From: CAYSYY01 sp964576115 [NCBI: uncultured Gemmatimonadota bacterium]
GTDB lineage: Bacteria; Blakebacterota; Blakebacteria; Blakebacterales
Direction of reading: 5' to 3'
Assembly: GCA_964576115.1 (NCBI GenBank)
Contig: CAZNUA010000001.1
Coordinates: 94,497-158,496 of the forward strand
DNA length: 64,000 nt
The position numbers and the translations under genes are program-made. Below are positions 43,685-54,741 of this stretch, piece by piece. Under the pieces are notes generated by a model, which was not told the origin of the DNA, did no database searches, and saw only the letters and a program-made list of their open reading frames with translations. Positions within the stretch are counted from its first letter, which is position 1. Each line of letters begins with the position of its first letter.

Positions 43685-45814
43685 TCAGGGGCGAGCCCGG
43701 GTGCGGAGAACGGCGTCCACAGCCCGGTGCCGATCGGGTTCAGGTGAACAGAGTACGGGATTGAGCTCGATCTCGACAAGCTCGGGAACCGCCTCAGCCA
43801 GGTGCACCAGACGACCGATCAGGTCGAGCAGGGTTTCCAGGTGCACCCCCGAGCCGCGGGCGGTGCCCGCGAGTACCGGCCAGGCCGCCAGGGAGCGCAG
43901 CAGACGCCCGGCCTCGCTGCGGCTCAACGGCAGGCGGGCGACAGCCACATCCTGGAGCGCCTCGGTGAAAAAGCCGCCCAGCCCGGCCAGCAGAAGGGGA
44001 CCGAAATGCGGATCGCGCCGGGTGGCGAGAATGAGTTCGACGCCTTCTCCGACCATCTCCTGGACAACGAAACCCGTCAGACTCTCACCGGCGGCTGCGA
44101 TCCCGTCGGCCATACAGCGGGCGGCGGCGGTGACGTCCCGCGCCCCGGTCAGAGAGAGAGAAACTCCTCCGATATCGGCCTTGTGCAGCAGGCCGGGCAC
44201 AACCGCCTTGAGAGCGACAGAGCGGCCGATCCGCTCAGCGGCCTCACCGGCTGCCTCGGGGGTCACAACAACAGCCTGTTCGGGAATCGGAATGCCCGCG
44301 GCCCCGAGCACCACGGCGGTGGCGGCGGGGTCGAGCAGAGAGGGTTCGTCGGCGGCGTCCGCCGGGGGAACCATGGTGGCGAGACCGGCGTCGATACCGG
44401 CCCGATCCAGTGAAGAGGCAGCGAAAGGAACCTCCTCGCGCCGCTGCCACCCGGCATAGCGGGCCAGAGCCGCCAGGGCCCCGACAGCCGGTTCGGGGTA
44501 ACGATAAATCGGCGGCGCTCCCTCGATACGGGCCGCCACGGGGTAGAAGGCATCGCCTGTCAGAACGGCCGCGACGACCGGTTTGCGCTGCGCGGCCTCC
44601 AGGCCGGAGACGGCCCCGATGACTTCTTCGGGGGTACTCCCCAGCGGCGGGGTGACGTTGACGACGAGCAGGGCGTCGACGTTTTCGTCTTCGGCCACGA
44701 TCTCGACGCAGCGCCGGTACTCTTCGGGTCCCGAGGAGGCGATCATGTCGACCGGATTGCCGAGGGCGGCCGCGGGAGGCAGGAAGGCAGCCAGCCGCTG
44801 CTGCACCTCCGGAGTCAGTTCGGGCAGTTCCAGGCCGTGCCGGCTGCAGGCGTCGGCGGCCATGATGGCCGGTCCGCCGGCGTTGGTGATGATCGCCACC
44901 CGGTTCCCCGCGGGCAGGGGACAGCGTTCGAAAGCGGCCGCCCAGAAGCACATGTCCTGGACGGTCGGCGCCCGCAGCACACCGCACTGGGTCAGCAGGG
45001 CATCGAGGGCCCGCTCGTCGGTCGCCAGAGCCCCGGTGTGCGAGGCCGCGGCGCGGGCGCCCGCCGCTGTGGCCCCTGCCTTGACGGCGATGACCGGACG
45101 GCTCCGGGCCAGAGGCCCGGCCCGTTCAGCGAAGGCGTCGGCGTCGCCGAACGATTCGAGATAGAGGGTAACGACCCGGGTACGCTCATCTTCGAGCCAG
45201 AAATCGAGGGCGTCTTCGATACCGATGTCGGCCATGTTCCCGACCGAGATGAAGGAAGAGAAACCGAGGTTCAGCCCCTCGGCCAGACTCAGAATGGCCA
45301 CCCCGAGAGCACCGCTCTGGCTCACCAGCCCCACCCCGCCGCGGATGACCGGCACCGGGCTGAAGGTCGTGTCGAGACCGACCGCCGGATCGGTGTTGAC
45401 CGCCCCCATGCAATTGGGTCCGAGCAGACGCATGTCGTGCCGCCCGGCGATCTCGACCAGTTCCCGCTCCCGTTCGGCCCCCTCTTCGCCGGTCTCCGAG
45501 AATCCGGCCGTGATCACCACCGCCGTACCGATCCCCTTCGCACCGCAGGTTTCGAGCACCTGTCCGACCGCCTCGGGAGGAACGATCACAACCGCCTGAT
45601 CGATCCCCTCGGGCAGATCGTCGGGTGAGGTCAGAGCACGTACACCCTGGACGGTCTCGGCCTTCGGGTTGACGGGGTAGATATCGCCGGTGAATCCGGC
45701 TGCAAGCAGGTTGGCAAAGGTCTTGCCCCCCAGCGATTCGAGCCGGGTGGAAGCGCCGATGACGGCGATCGAGCGGGGTTCGAGAAGCGAAGCGAGGGGG
45801 CGGGATGCCGACAT
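43685..45814 (-). CDS. ADP-forming acetyl-CoA synthetase-like acyl-CoA synthetase (fused alpha and beta)
   Basis: A 709-aa single-chain acyl-CoA synthetase (NDP-forming). It has an N-terminal CoA-binding domain (RSIAVIGAS), succinyl-CoA-ligase-like domains, then an ATP-grasp domain (about residues 480-709). The phosphohistidine lies in ASHTGALA (His259). The enzyme interconverts acyl-CoA + ADP + Pi with carboxylate + ATP + CoA and so can make ATP from acetyl-CoA or activate acetate. The start at 45814 is chosen because homology begins there; the ribosome site is weak. A citrate-lyase-like cluster, which would release acetate, lies 9 kb away on the other strand, so a metabolic link is plausible but inferred. 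Confidence 0.9.
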   Translation of the reverse strand: MSASRPLASLLEPRSIAVIGASTRLESLGGKTFANLLAAGFTGDIYPVNPKAETVQGVRALTSPDDLPEGIDQAVVIVPPEAVGQVLETCGAKGIGTAVVITAGFSETGEEGAERERELVEIAGRHDMRLLGPNCMGAVNTDPAVGLDTTFSPVPVIRGGVGLVSQSGALGVAILSLAEGLNLGFSSFISVGNMADIGIEDALDFWLEDERTRVVTLYLESFGDADAFAERAGPLARSRPVIAVKAGATAAGARAAASHTGALATDERALDALLTQCGVLRAPTVQDMCFWAAAFERCPLPAGNRVAIITNAGGPAIMAADACSRHGLELPELTPEVQQRLAAFLPPAAALGNPVDMIASSGPEEYRRCVEIVAEDENVDALLVVNVTPPLGSTPEEVIGAVSGLEAAQRKPVVAAVLTGDAFYPVAARIEGAPPIYRYPEPAVGALAALARYAGWQRREEVPFAASSLDRAGIDAGLATMVPPADAADEPSLLDPAATAVVLGAAGIPIPEQAVVVTPEAAGEAAERIGRSVALKAVVPGLLHKADIGGVSLSLTGARDVTAAARCMADGIAAAGESLTGFVVQEMVGEGVELILATRRDPHFGPLLLAGLGGFFTEALQDVAVARLPLSRSEAGRLLRSLAAWPVLAGTARGSGVHLETLLDLIGRLVHLAEAVPELVEIELNPVLCSPEPDRHRAVDAVLRTRARP

Positions 45815-46035
45815 GCAGGCGGACTCCGGGTCGAAGTGTCGTCGGCCGGCCGGGGACGAGAAGCCGGGTATAGTGTCTTTATAAAGCACATCAGGCCGCC
45901 GGGTGGCCAGTAAAAGGGACACCCCGGTCCGCTTTGCCGTTTGAGCCCCGGGAATCGTGTAGTACTGTACTCACGATCCGTCATCCGGCTTCCACCCGGC
46001 CGGGACGATTCCGACCCGTACTGGAGAGAAGGCAC

Positions 46036-46875
46036 ATGCGCACCATACCAGCTGAGAAGCTCACCGAGGCGATCAAAGAACTCTCCATGACAGCCAATTA
46101 CGACCTGCCCGAGGATGTCCTTGCGGTCCTCAAAACCGCCCGTGAAGCCGAGGAGTCCCCGGTCGGTCGGGAGATCCTCGATCAGATCATCGAGAACGCC
46201 GAGATATCCGCCGCCGAGCGGGTGCCGATCTGTCAGGATACCGGCTTCGCCGCCATTTTCCTGGAGATCGGTCACGATGTCTGCATCGAGGGTGACATTC
46301 CCGCGGCCGTTGACGAGGGCGTGCGTCAGGGGTACACCGAGGGCTACCTGCGCAAGTCGATCGTTTCCGATCCCCTGCGCCGGACCAACACCGGCGACAA
46401 CACCCCGGCCGCCCTGACGGTCGAATACGTTCCGGGGGATCAGGTCACCGTCACCATCGCCCCGAAGGGAGGCGGGAGCGAGAACATGAGCATGGCCCGT
46501 CTCTTCGCCCCGGCGGCGGGACGTGACGGTCTGGTCGAGTTCGTCGTCAACCGGGTCAGGGAATCGGGCTCGAATCCCTGCCCGCCCGTGGTGGTGGGGG
46601 TCGGGATCGGGGGCACCTTCGATCTCTGCGCCCGCCTGGCCAAGAAGTCATTGATGCGCCGGCTCGGCGAGCGGCATCCCGATCCCTACTATGCCGAGAT
46701 GGAGGAGGAGATCTTCGAGAAAGTCAACAACCTCGGGATCGGGCCGATGGGACTGGGAGGACGCACGACGGCCCTGGACGTCCATATCGAAACCTACCCC
46801 TGCCACATCGCCAGCCTGCCGGTCGCGGTGAACATGCAGTGTCACGCCGCCCGTCACAAAAGCGCGACCATCTAG
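46036..46875 (+). CDS. Class I fumarate hydratase, alpha subunit (TtdA/FumA-alpha-like)
   Basis: A 279-aa alpha subunit of the two-subunit, [4Fe-4S] class I fumarase/tartrate dehydratase family. It starts ELSMTANYDLPED and contains PICQDTGFAAIFLEIG, with the cluster cysteine in PICQDTG, then RTNTGDNTPAALTVE and later GVGIGGTFDLCARLAKKSL with another cluster Cys. A third Cys is in the PCHIASLPVAVN stretch. GGAGAGAAGG precedes the ATG. The beta subunit follows after 14 bp. It interconverts fumarate and malate; relatives act on mesaconate or tartrate. It is oxygen-labile, fitting an anaerobe. Confidence 0.92.
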   Translation: MRTIPAEKLTEAIKELSMTANYDLPEDVLAVLKTAREAEESPVGREILDQIIENAEISAAERVPICQDTGFAAIFLEIGHDVCIEGDIPAAVDEGVRQGYTEGYLRKSIVSDPLRRTNTGDNTPAALTVEYVPGDQVTVTIAPKGGGSENMSMARLFAPAAGRDGLVEFVVNRVRESGSNPCPPVVVGVGIGGTFDLCARLAKKSLMRRLGERHPDPYYAEMEEEIFEKVNNLGIGPMGLGGRTTALDVHIETYPCHIASLPVAVNMQCHAARHKSATI

Positions 46876-46889
46876 GGAGGAGAGACATC

Positions 46890-47447
46890 ATGGCAGAGAG
46901 CAAAAAGATCCAGCTTCCACTCACTCCCGAGGCCGTGCAGGACCTGCGGGCCGGCGACCGGGTACTGTTGAGCGGTCCCATGTTGACCGGCCGGGACGCG
47001 GCCCACAAGCGGCTTGTCGACCTGCTCGAGGCCGGCGAGGACCTGCCCGTGGACATCGCCGGCGAGACCATCTACTTCGTGGGTCCCTCCCCCGCCAAGC
47101 CCGACCAGGTCATCGGTTCGTGCGGTCCGACCACCTCGTACCGCATGGATCCCTACAGCCCGCAGCTGATCGCTCTGGGCCTGCGGGGCATGATCGGCAA
47201 GGGCGCCCGCGGTCCGGCCGTGGTCGAGGCCATGAAAGAACACGGGGCGGTCTACTTTACCGCCGTGGGCGGCGCAGCCGCGCTGATCGCCCGCAGCGTA
47301 AAGTCGATGGAGATCGTGGCCTACGAGGATCTGGGGCCGGAAGCCATCCGGCGCCTGGTGGTCGAGGACTTCCCGGCCATCGTGGCCCAGGACGCCCACG
47401 GCGGCAATCAGTACGAAGCCGGGGTCGAGGAGTACGCCCGCGGTTGA
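46890..47447 (+). CDS. Class I fumarate hydratase, beta subunit (TtdB/FumA-beta-like)
   Basis: A 185-aa beta subunit, with the swivelling C-terminal half of class I fumarase. GDRVLLSGPMLTGRDAAH, YFVGPSPAKPDQVIGSCGPTTS (split here by PAKP and GPTTS) and MIGKGARG are the family marks; the Lys-Gly stretch contributes to the active site. AGGGAGGAGAGA precedes the ATG at 46890. It pairs with the alpha subunit immediately upstream. A GC-rich hairpin and TATATTT follow within 60 bp, so the pair may form its own transcript. Confidence 0.93.
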   Translation: MAESKKIQLPLTPEAVQDLRAGDRVLLSGPMLTGRDAAHKRLVDLLEAGEDLPVDIAGETIYFVGPSPAKPDQVIGSCGPTTSYRMDPYSPQLIALGLRGMIGKGARGPAVVEAMKEHGAVYFTAVGGAAALIARSVKSMEIVAYEDLGPEAIRRLVVEDFPAIVAQDAHGGNQYEAGVEEYARG

Positions 47448-47461
47448 CGAAAACGGTCCGG

Positions 47462-47508
47462 CGGCGGTCAGGGCCCGATGGACCGCCGGCCGGGCGCGCC
47501 CTATATTT
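47462..47508 (+). terminator. Possible terminator after the fumarase pair
   Basis: CGGCGGTC/GACCGCCG (47462-47469/47481-47488) forms a perfect 8-bp stem, followed by palindrome GGGCGCGCCC and TATATTT. The T-tract is mixed, so termination is uncertain. The remaining gap to 47616 holds the leader of the S46 peptidase gene. Confidence 0.4.
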
Positions 47509-47615
47509 GCGGGCGTCACCGGGTGGCTGCAGCCGCCGGGTGGCGCCCGTTCTGAATACAGCGAGGACCCTGACCGGCACCGCCCCCGTGGCGGTCCGTC
47601 TGCGAGGATCGGATC

Positions 47616-49781
47616 ATGAGGAGACGATTTCCCCAGTTTGTCATAGCCGCCCTTGTCATCAGCCTGACCGCCGGTCTGGCCCTGACAGACGAGGGGCAGT
47701 GGACCCCCGATTCACTCGAGAAGCTCAACCTGCGCCGCGCCGGCCTGCGGATCCCGACCGCCCGGGTCTTCAACCCCGGCGGGGAGGGGATCCACGAAGC
47801 GGTACTCCTGCTCGGCGGGGGCACCGGAGAGTTCGTTTCGGCCGACGGCCTGATCATGACCAACCACCACGTCGCCTTCGGGGCGGTGGCCCGCATCTCC
47901 ACCGCCGAACAGGATTACATCACCGACGGCTACTACGCCCGCTCGCCGGCCGAAGAGATCCAGGCCCGCGGCTATACCGCCCGGATGGTCCAGCTTTACG
48001 AGGACGTGACCGGCCGGGTGCTCGAAGGTGTCGGCGGGACGATGAGCGAGGCGGAACGTCAGGAGACGATCCGTGCCAACGCGCAGGACGTGCTCGCTCA
48101 GGCACGGGAGGCCCACCCCGACCTGCAGCTCTCGATCTCCGAGTTCTCGTACGGGAACGCCTTCAAGATGGTCGGCTACAGCATCATCCGCGATATCCGG
48201 ATCGTCTACGTTCCCCCCTTCGCGGTGGGGAACTACGGTTCGGAAACCGACAACTGGATGTTCCCCCGCCACACCGGAGACTTCAGCTTTCTGCGGGCGT
48301 ACGTGGCTCCCGACGGCAGCCCCGCTGCCTATGCGGAAGAGAACGTCCCCTACCACCCCCGCAGCTGGCTCGAGGTGGCCGCCGAGGCGCCGGCCGAGGG
48401 CGATTTCGCGTTCCTGATGGGTTTTCCGGGCACCACCATGCGCTACCGCAATTCCTACTACGTGGAGTACGAGGCCCGGAGCCGCCTGCCCTATGAGATC
48501 ACGATCCGGGGCGAACGGATCGAAGTCATGGAGCAGGCCGGCGAGGGAGACCGGGCGATCCAGATACGGTACGCCGAGACGATCAAGGGAATCGCCAACG
48601 GCTACAAGAACTACCAGGGCAAGGTAGTCGGCTTCGCCCGCCAGGATCTGGTCCGGGTCAAGCGTGCCGAGGAGGAGGCCTGGACCGAATGGTACCGTGC
48701 CCGCCCCGAACTGCGAGCCCGCTACGACGGCGTGCTCGACGAACTGGAGGAGATCTACGCCGGCATCGAACGCGACGCGCCCTTCGAGCGGACCGTACGC
48801 GAGCTGATGTATTCCCCCCTGCAGGCCTATGCCGCCGATCTCTACGAGTACTGCGTACAGATGCAGGCGCCCGAGGCCGAGCGGCCGGTAGCCTACCGGG
48901 GCGAGCGCCTCGAACGCGTCCGTTCCGAGCTCCTGGCCGGTCCCCGCTCCTTCTACGCTCCGGTGGACGAGGAACTCTACACCCGGGCGGCGGTCCGGGC
49001 CCTGAATCTGCCGGCCTCCGAACAGATCACCACCTTCGCCGAGATCGTCCGGGGCCAGGAGATCACCGGTTACGGCCCGGCCCTGCAGCGGGTGGTCCGC
49101 GACGCCCACCTCACATCCCCCCTGCTCGACGAACGAAGCCGGACCGAACTGATCGAAGCCGATCCCTCAACGGCGGTCCGGCGGGGCGGTCTCTTCATGG
49201 CCGTGGCGGCCGACGTGCGACCCGCGAGGCTGACGATCGCCGCGCGGCAGAACGAGCGCAACGGGCGGCTGGCCCGGCTGCGCCGGCTCTATGCCGAGGG
49301 GATCCTGGCCTATCGCGAATCCCGGGGCGAGACGCTCTACCCCGATGCCAACCGCTCGCTGCGTTTCTCCTACGGCTACGTGCGCGGGTACGACCCGCGC
49401 GACGCGGTGCGCATCAGACCCTTCACCCACCTCGCCGGAGTCATGGAGAAGGAAACCGGCGAGGGGGAGTTCGTGGTCCCCGACGCTCTGAAACAGGCCT
49501 GGCTCGAGCGTGACTTCGGCCCCTTCGCCGATGACTCGGGGGACGTGCCCGTCTGCCTGCTGACCAACTGCGACACCACCGGCGGCAATTCGGGCAGCCC
49601 CCTGATGAACGCCCGCGGCGAGCTGATCGGCATCAACTTCGACCGGGTCTGGGAAGCCACCGTCAACGACTACAATTTCGATCCCGAATTCGGACGCAAC
49701 ATCAGCGTACACATGCACTACATCCTCTTCGTCTGCCGCACCTTCGGCGCTGACCGGGTGCTGGCGGAGCTGGGGTTCTGA
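47616..49781 (+). CDS. S46-family dipeptidyl-peptidase (DPP7/DPP11-like)
   Basis: A 721-aa periplasmic serine peptidase that removes dipeptides from peptide N-termini. A signal peptide precedes about residue 25. The catalytic His is in MTNHHVAFG (His85) and the nucleophile Ser in GGNSGSP (near 658), matching DPP7/DPP11 positions (His85 and Ser655 in DPP11). GINFDRVWEATVNDY is also family-typical. S46 peptidases are best known from Bacteroidota and Porphyromonas, supporting an FCB-like organism. It is full length. It lies between the fumarase pair and the dehydrogenase cluster but has no obvious functional tie to either. Confidence 0.94.
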   Translation: MRRRFPQFVIAALVISLTAGLALTDEGQWTPDSLEKLNLRRAGLRIPTARVFNPGGEGIHEAVLLLGGGTGEFVSADGLIMTNHHVAFGAVARISTAEQDYITDGYYARSPAEEIQARGYTARMVQLYEDVTGRVLEGVGGTMSEAERQETIRANAQDVLAQAREAHPDLQLSISEFSYGNAFKMVGYSIIRDIRIVYVPPFAVGNYGSETDNWMFPRHTGDFSFLRAYVAPDGSPAAYAEENVPYHPRSWLEVAAEAPAEGDFAFLMGFPGTTMRYRNSYYVEYEARSRLPYEITIRGERIEVMEQAGEGDRAIQIRYAETIKGIANGYKNYQGKVVGFARQDLVRVKRAEEEAWTEWYRARPELRARYDGVLDELEEIYAGIERDAPFERTVRELMYSPLQAYAADLYEYCVQMQAPEAERPVAYRGERLERVRSELLAGPRSFYAPVDEELYTRAAVRALNLPASEQITTFAEIVRGQEITGYGPALQRVVRDAHLTSPLLDERSRTELIEADPSTAVRRGGLFMAVAADVRPARLTIAARQNERNGRLARLRRLYAEGILAYRESRGETLYPDANRSLRFSYGYVRGYDPRDAVRIRPFTHLAGVMEKETGEGEFVVPDALKQAWLERDFGPFADDSGDVPVCLLTNCDTTGGNSGSPLMNARGELIGINFDRVWEATVNDYNFDPEFGRNISVHMHYILFVCRTFGADRVLAELGF

Positions 49782-49813
49782 ACGACCACGACGACGAGAA
49801 GGAAAGGAACATC

Positions 49814-50998
49814 ATGGCGCAGCATACCATCGTCGCGATGCCCGGGGACGGTATCGGTGCGATCGTCCTCCCCGAGGCGATCCGGGTTCTGGAAGCGGCC
49901 GGTTTCGCGGCCGGATACGTCCATGGGGACATCGGCTGGGAGTTCTGGCGCACCGAGGGTAATGCCCTGCCCGAGCGTACCGTCGACCTGCTGGCCGAGC
50001 ACAAGGTCGGGCTCTTCGGGGCCATCACCAGTAAGCCGAAGAACGAGGCGGCGGCAGAACTCGACCCCGCCCTGCACGATCAGGGGTACGTGTACTACTC
50101 CCCGATCGTAGGGCTGCGGCAGCGCTTCGACCTGGACATCTCGATCCGCCCCTGCCGTTCCTTCGCGGGCAACCTGCTCAACTTCGTCCGGCGTTCGGCG
50201 GGGGGCGCGTGCGAGGAGCCCGAGGTGGACGTGGTCGTCTTCCGGCAGAACACCGAAGGGCTTTACTGCGGGGTGGAATGGACCGATCCGCCGGCTGCGG
50301 TGCGGGCCGCCTTCGAATCGCACCCCAAATTCGCTCCCTTCGCCACCGCCCCGGGAGCCGACCTGGCCATCTCGAGCCGCATCTTCACCCGCGGGGCCTG
50401 CCGCCGGATCATGGAGGAAGCTTTCTCCTACGCCCGGACTCACGGTTATCGCTCGGTGACGGTGTGCGAGAAACCGAACGTCATCCGGGAGACCTCGGGG
50501 ATGCTCGAGCACGAGGCCCGCGAGGTGGCCGCCGAGTACGCCGATATCGCGCTGTGGTCGACCAACATCGACGCCCAGACAATGTGGCTGACCAAGAATC
50601 CCGAGGATTACGGCGTCATCGTGTCGGGGAACATGTTCGGCGATATCATTTCAGACGCTTTCGCCGGTCTGGTCGGGGGCCTGGGATTTGCCGCCTCGTC
50701 CAACGTGGGACGGGAAGTGGCGGTCTTCGAACCCACCCACGGCTCGGCCCCCAAGTACGCCGAGCTCGAGCCGAGTATCGTCAACCCGATCGCCATGATC
50801 CTGGCCGCCGCCATGATGCTCGACCATCTCGGCGAAACCGGAACGGCCGACGCGGTGCGGGCGGCGGTCGGCCGGGTTGTTTCCGAAGGCAGAATCAGAA
50901 CCTACGACATGTGCAAGATCCCCGGCGGAGCCGGGGTGATCGAACAGGGTGCGGCGACAACGAAGCAGATGACCGACGCCGTCATCGACGCCCTCTGA
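49814..50998 (+). CDS. Isocitrate/isopropylmalate dehydrogenase-family enzyme
   Basis: A 394-aa NAD(P)-dependent beta-decarboxylating dehydrogenase. The N-terminal MPGDGIGAIVLPEAIR, the substrate-side RQRFDLDISIRPCRS, RQNTEGLYCGVEW, and the metal-binding SGNMFGDIISDAFAG are all in place. It does not carry the standard GAVGGP or GAITTPP loop; it has GAITSKPKNEAAAE, so the substrate could be isocitrate, a 3-alkylmalate or a relative. AAGGAAAGGAA precedes the ATG. It leads a run of plus-strand genes with aconitase-like and citrate-lyase-like enzymes, which favours isocitrate or a homologue. Reverse carboxylation is possible with strong reductant. Confidence 0.88.
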   Translation: MAQHTIVAMPGDGIGAIVLPEAIRVLEAAGFAAGYVHGDIGWEFWRTEGNALPERTVDLLAEHKVGLFGAITSKPKNEAAAELDPALHDQGYVYYSPIVGLRQRFDLDISIRPCRSFAGNLLNFVRRSAGGACEEPEVDVVVFRQNTEGLYCGVEWTDPPAAVRAAFESHPKFAPFATAPGADLAISSRIFTRGACRRIMEEAFSYARTHGYRSVTVCEKPNVIRETSGMLEHEAREVAAEYADIALWSTNIDAQTMWLTKNPEDYGVIVSGNMFGDIISDAFAGLVGGLGFAASSNVGREVAVFEPTHGSAPKYAELEPSIVNPIAMILAAAMMLDHLGETGTADAVRAAVGRVVSEGRIRTYDMCKIPGGAGVIEQGAATTKQMTDAVIDAL

Positions 50999-51024
50999 GG
51001 GAACCAGCATCCGGGAGGTCCGTC

Positions 51025-51609
51025 ATGATCGAAGCCGAAGATATCAGGGAACTGTTCGCCGATCTGCTCACGGAAATCACCGCCGAGGACCTGCGCGAGA
51101 AGGTCATCGCGGCCTGGGTTCTGGCCTGTGCCGAGGGGGGGTGGGAGGATCTCGAACAGGTACGCACGATGCCCTTCACCCTGCTGACCGACTGCGGCGG
51201 GATCGGTTTCGTGGAGCACACCGTGGCCGTGACCCGGGGGGCGCTTGGTCTGGCCGAGGCCCAGCAGGCGGCTTACGACCGTCTGCCCTATGCGATCGAT
51301 CGCGACCGGTTGATCGCCGGCGGGCTGCTGCACGATGTGGGCAAGCTGCTCGAGATCGAACCCGACTCATCGGGGGGCTACCGCAAGAGTCATAAGGGGC
51401 GCTGCACCCGCCACCCGATCAGCGGTACCGTCGTCGCCGCCCGGGTCGGACTGGGACCGGAGGTGCAGAACAGCATTGCCTGTCATTCGAAAGAAGGTGA
51501 CGGCCGGCCGAAAACGGTCGAGACGATCTTCATCCACCAGGCCGACTTCGCCACCTTCGATCCCCTCACCGCCCGGGCCGCCGGCACGCTGATCGAGGGT
51601 AAAGACTGA
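51025..51609 (+). CDS. HD-domain phosphohydrolase-like protein
   Basis: A 194-aa protein with one HD metal-binding domain. The His-Asp signature is LLHDVGKLLEIE, with upstream His in EHTVAV and downstream histidines in RHPISG and ACHSKEG. The closing Asp lies in HQADFA. No second domain is seen. GGGAGG precedes the ATG at 51025, and its stop shares one base with the next start. HD proteins hydrolyse phosphate esters of nucleotides or other small phosphates; the placement inside a citrate-type pathway suggests a metabolite-repair or regulatory role, which is inferred. No partner domain gives a clearer answer. Confidence 0.82.
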   Translation: MIEAEDIRELFADLLTEITAEDLREKVIAAWVLACAEGGWEDLEQVRTMPFTLLTDCGGIGFVEHTVAVTRGALGLAEAQQAAYDRLPYAIDRDRLIAGGLLHDVGKLLEIEPDSSGGYRKSHKGRCTRHPISGTVVAARVGLGPEVQNSIACHSKEGDGRPKTVETIFIHQADFATFDPLTARAAGTLIEGKD

Positions 51610-53475
51610 TGGGCAGGACCGTCATCGAGCAGATCATCGCCGCACATACCGGCGACGCGGTCACCCCCGGCGCCGTGGTGGAACTGGCGATCGATCTGCG
51701 GGTGGCGCGCGACTTCGGCGGTGCCAACGTGGTGGCCAATCTCGAGGAACACGACCTGCGGCTGGCCGATCCGGAGCGCACCGCTTTCACCTTCGACTGC
51801 AATCCGACCGGCTCGGACCAGGGGTATGCCGCCAACCAGCAGCGCTGCCGCGACTTCGCCCGCCGGAACGGGGTCAGGATCTTCGACATCAACCGGGGAA
51901 TCGGCACCCACCTGGTGATCGAAGAGGGGCTCGTCGCTCCCGGCTCGACCTTCGTCTCGACCGATTCGCACGCCAATATCATGGGAGCAGTAGGCGCCTT
52001 CGGCCAGGGCATGGGCGACCTGGACATCGCTCACGCTTTTGCCCGCGGTTCGGTCTGGTTCCGGGTGCCGCCGACAGTACGGGTGCACCTGACGGGCGAA
52101 CCCTCGCCGGTGGCCGCGGCCAAAGACCTGACCCTGGCCCTGGTGCGTCATTTCGGTTCGAAGGGTCTGCTCGGCCGGGCGGCCGAGGTCTCGGGTCCGG
52201 CGATCGAGGCTCTCGACCTGGCCGGACGCATCACCCTGGCCTCGATGGCCACCGAGATGGGCGCCATCATCCTCTTTCCCCTCCCTTCTGCCGCGGCCGA
52301 GGCCGAACTGGCCGCCTGGACGGATCAGGAACGCACCTGGCCCCGGCCCGAGGCGGGAGCGGCCTACGAAACCGAAGTCGAGATCGACGTCGAGGGGCTC
52401 GAACCGCTCGTGAGCCGGCCGGGCCATCCCGATGACGTCGTGCCGGTCAGCGAGGTCGAAGGCGAACCAATCGGCTCGGTCTTCATCGGCTCGTGCACCA
52501 ACGGCCGGCTGGCCGATCTGGCTGCGGCGGCCCGGATCGTGAGCGATCATCCCCCGGCCGACGGGGTGATCGTCAAGGTGGTGCCCGCCACCGACCGGGT
52601 CTGGCGCGAAGCGCTGGCCGGCGGCCTCGTCGAAACGTTCAAGCAGGTCGGCGCCCTGTTGAGCAATGCCGGCTGCGCCGGCTGCGCCGCCGGTCAGGTG
52701 GGACAGACCGGACCGGGGGAGGTCACCCTATCGACCGGCAACCGGAATTTTCCCGGCAAGCAGGGGCTGGGTTCGGTCTGGCTGGCCTCGCCGGCCACCG
52801 CGGCCGCCTCGGCCGCGGCCGGTTTCATTACCGGAGTCGACCGGCTGGCCGCGGCCCTCGAACGGCCGGCCGTGCAGAGAGCCGCCGAGCCTGTGGCCCC
52901 GATCATCGCCGAGCCGGCCGCCCGGCGTCCTGTCTCCTCCGCTCAGGCGGCGCAGGCTCCGGCCGCCGACAGAGCCCTGGTCGTCGAGGGGCGCGTCTGG
53001 ATCCTGGAGACCGATTCGGTGGATACCGACATGATCTACCACAACCGTCACCTGGCCGTGGTGGATATGCAGGAAATGGGACGATACGCCCTGGGGAACG
53101 TCCCGGGCTGGGAGGAGTTTCCTGAACGGGTTCGGCCCGGCGACATCCTGGTGACCGGAGCCAATTTCGGCGCCGGGAGCAGCCGGCAGCAGGCGGTGGA
53201 TTGTTTCCGGGCGCTCGGAGTGGGAGCGATCATCGGCGCCAGTTTCGGAGCCATCTACGAACGCAACGCCGTCAACAGCGGTCTGGCCCTGCTGCAGGGC
53301 GATCTTCGCTCCGCGCTCACGGACGGAGACCGGGTGCAGGTCGATCTCAAAGAAGGTATCGTGGAGCGTATGAGCGACGGAGAACGATTCGCGGTCACCC
53401 CGATGTCGGAGGTCCAGCTCCGCATCTACCGCCGGGGCGGCCTGCTGGCCGGTCCCGGAGCAGAACCGGACGAGC

Positions 53476-53483
<8 letters not shown>
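51609..53483 (+). CDS. Aconitase/LeuC-LeuD-type hydro-lyase, large and small domains fused
   Basis: A 624-aa single-chain isomerase of the isopropylmalate isomerase/homoaconitase type. Residues about 1-420 are LeuC-like, with STDSHANIMGAVGAFG, cluster Cys in GSCTNGRLADL and the Cys pair GCAGC. A Pro/Ala-rich linker (about 420-455) joins the LeuD-like swivel domain, with DTDMIYHNRHL and GANFGAGSSRQQ. It overlaps the next gene by 8 bp. The active-site Cys ligands are intact, so it is probably an active [4Fe-4S] hydro-lyase. The exact substrate (cis-aconitate, 2-alkylmalate or mesaconate type) is unknown. A separate LeuC plus LeuD pair follows, so this is one of two paralogous enzymes. Confidence 0.88.
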
Positions 53484-54737
<1,254 letters not shown>

Positions 54738-54741
<4 letters not shown>

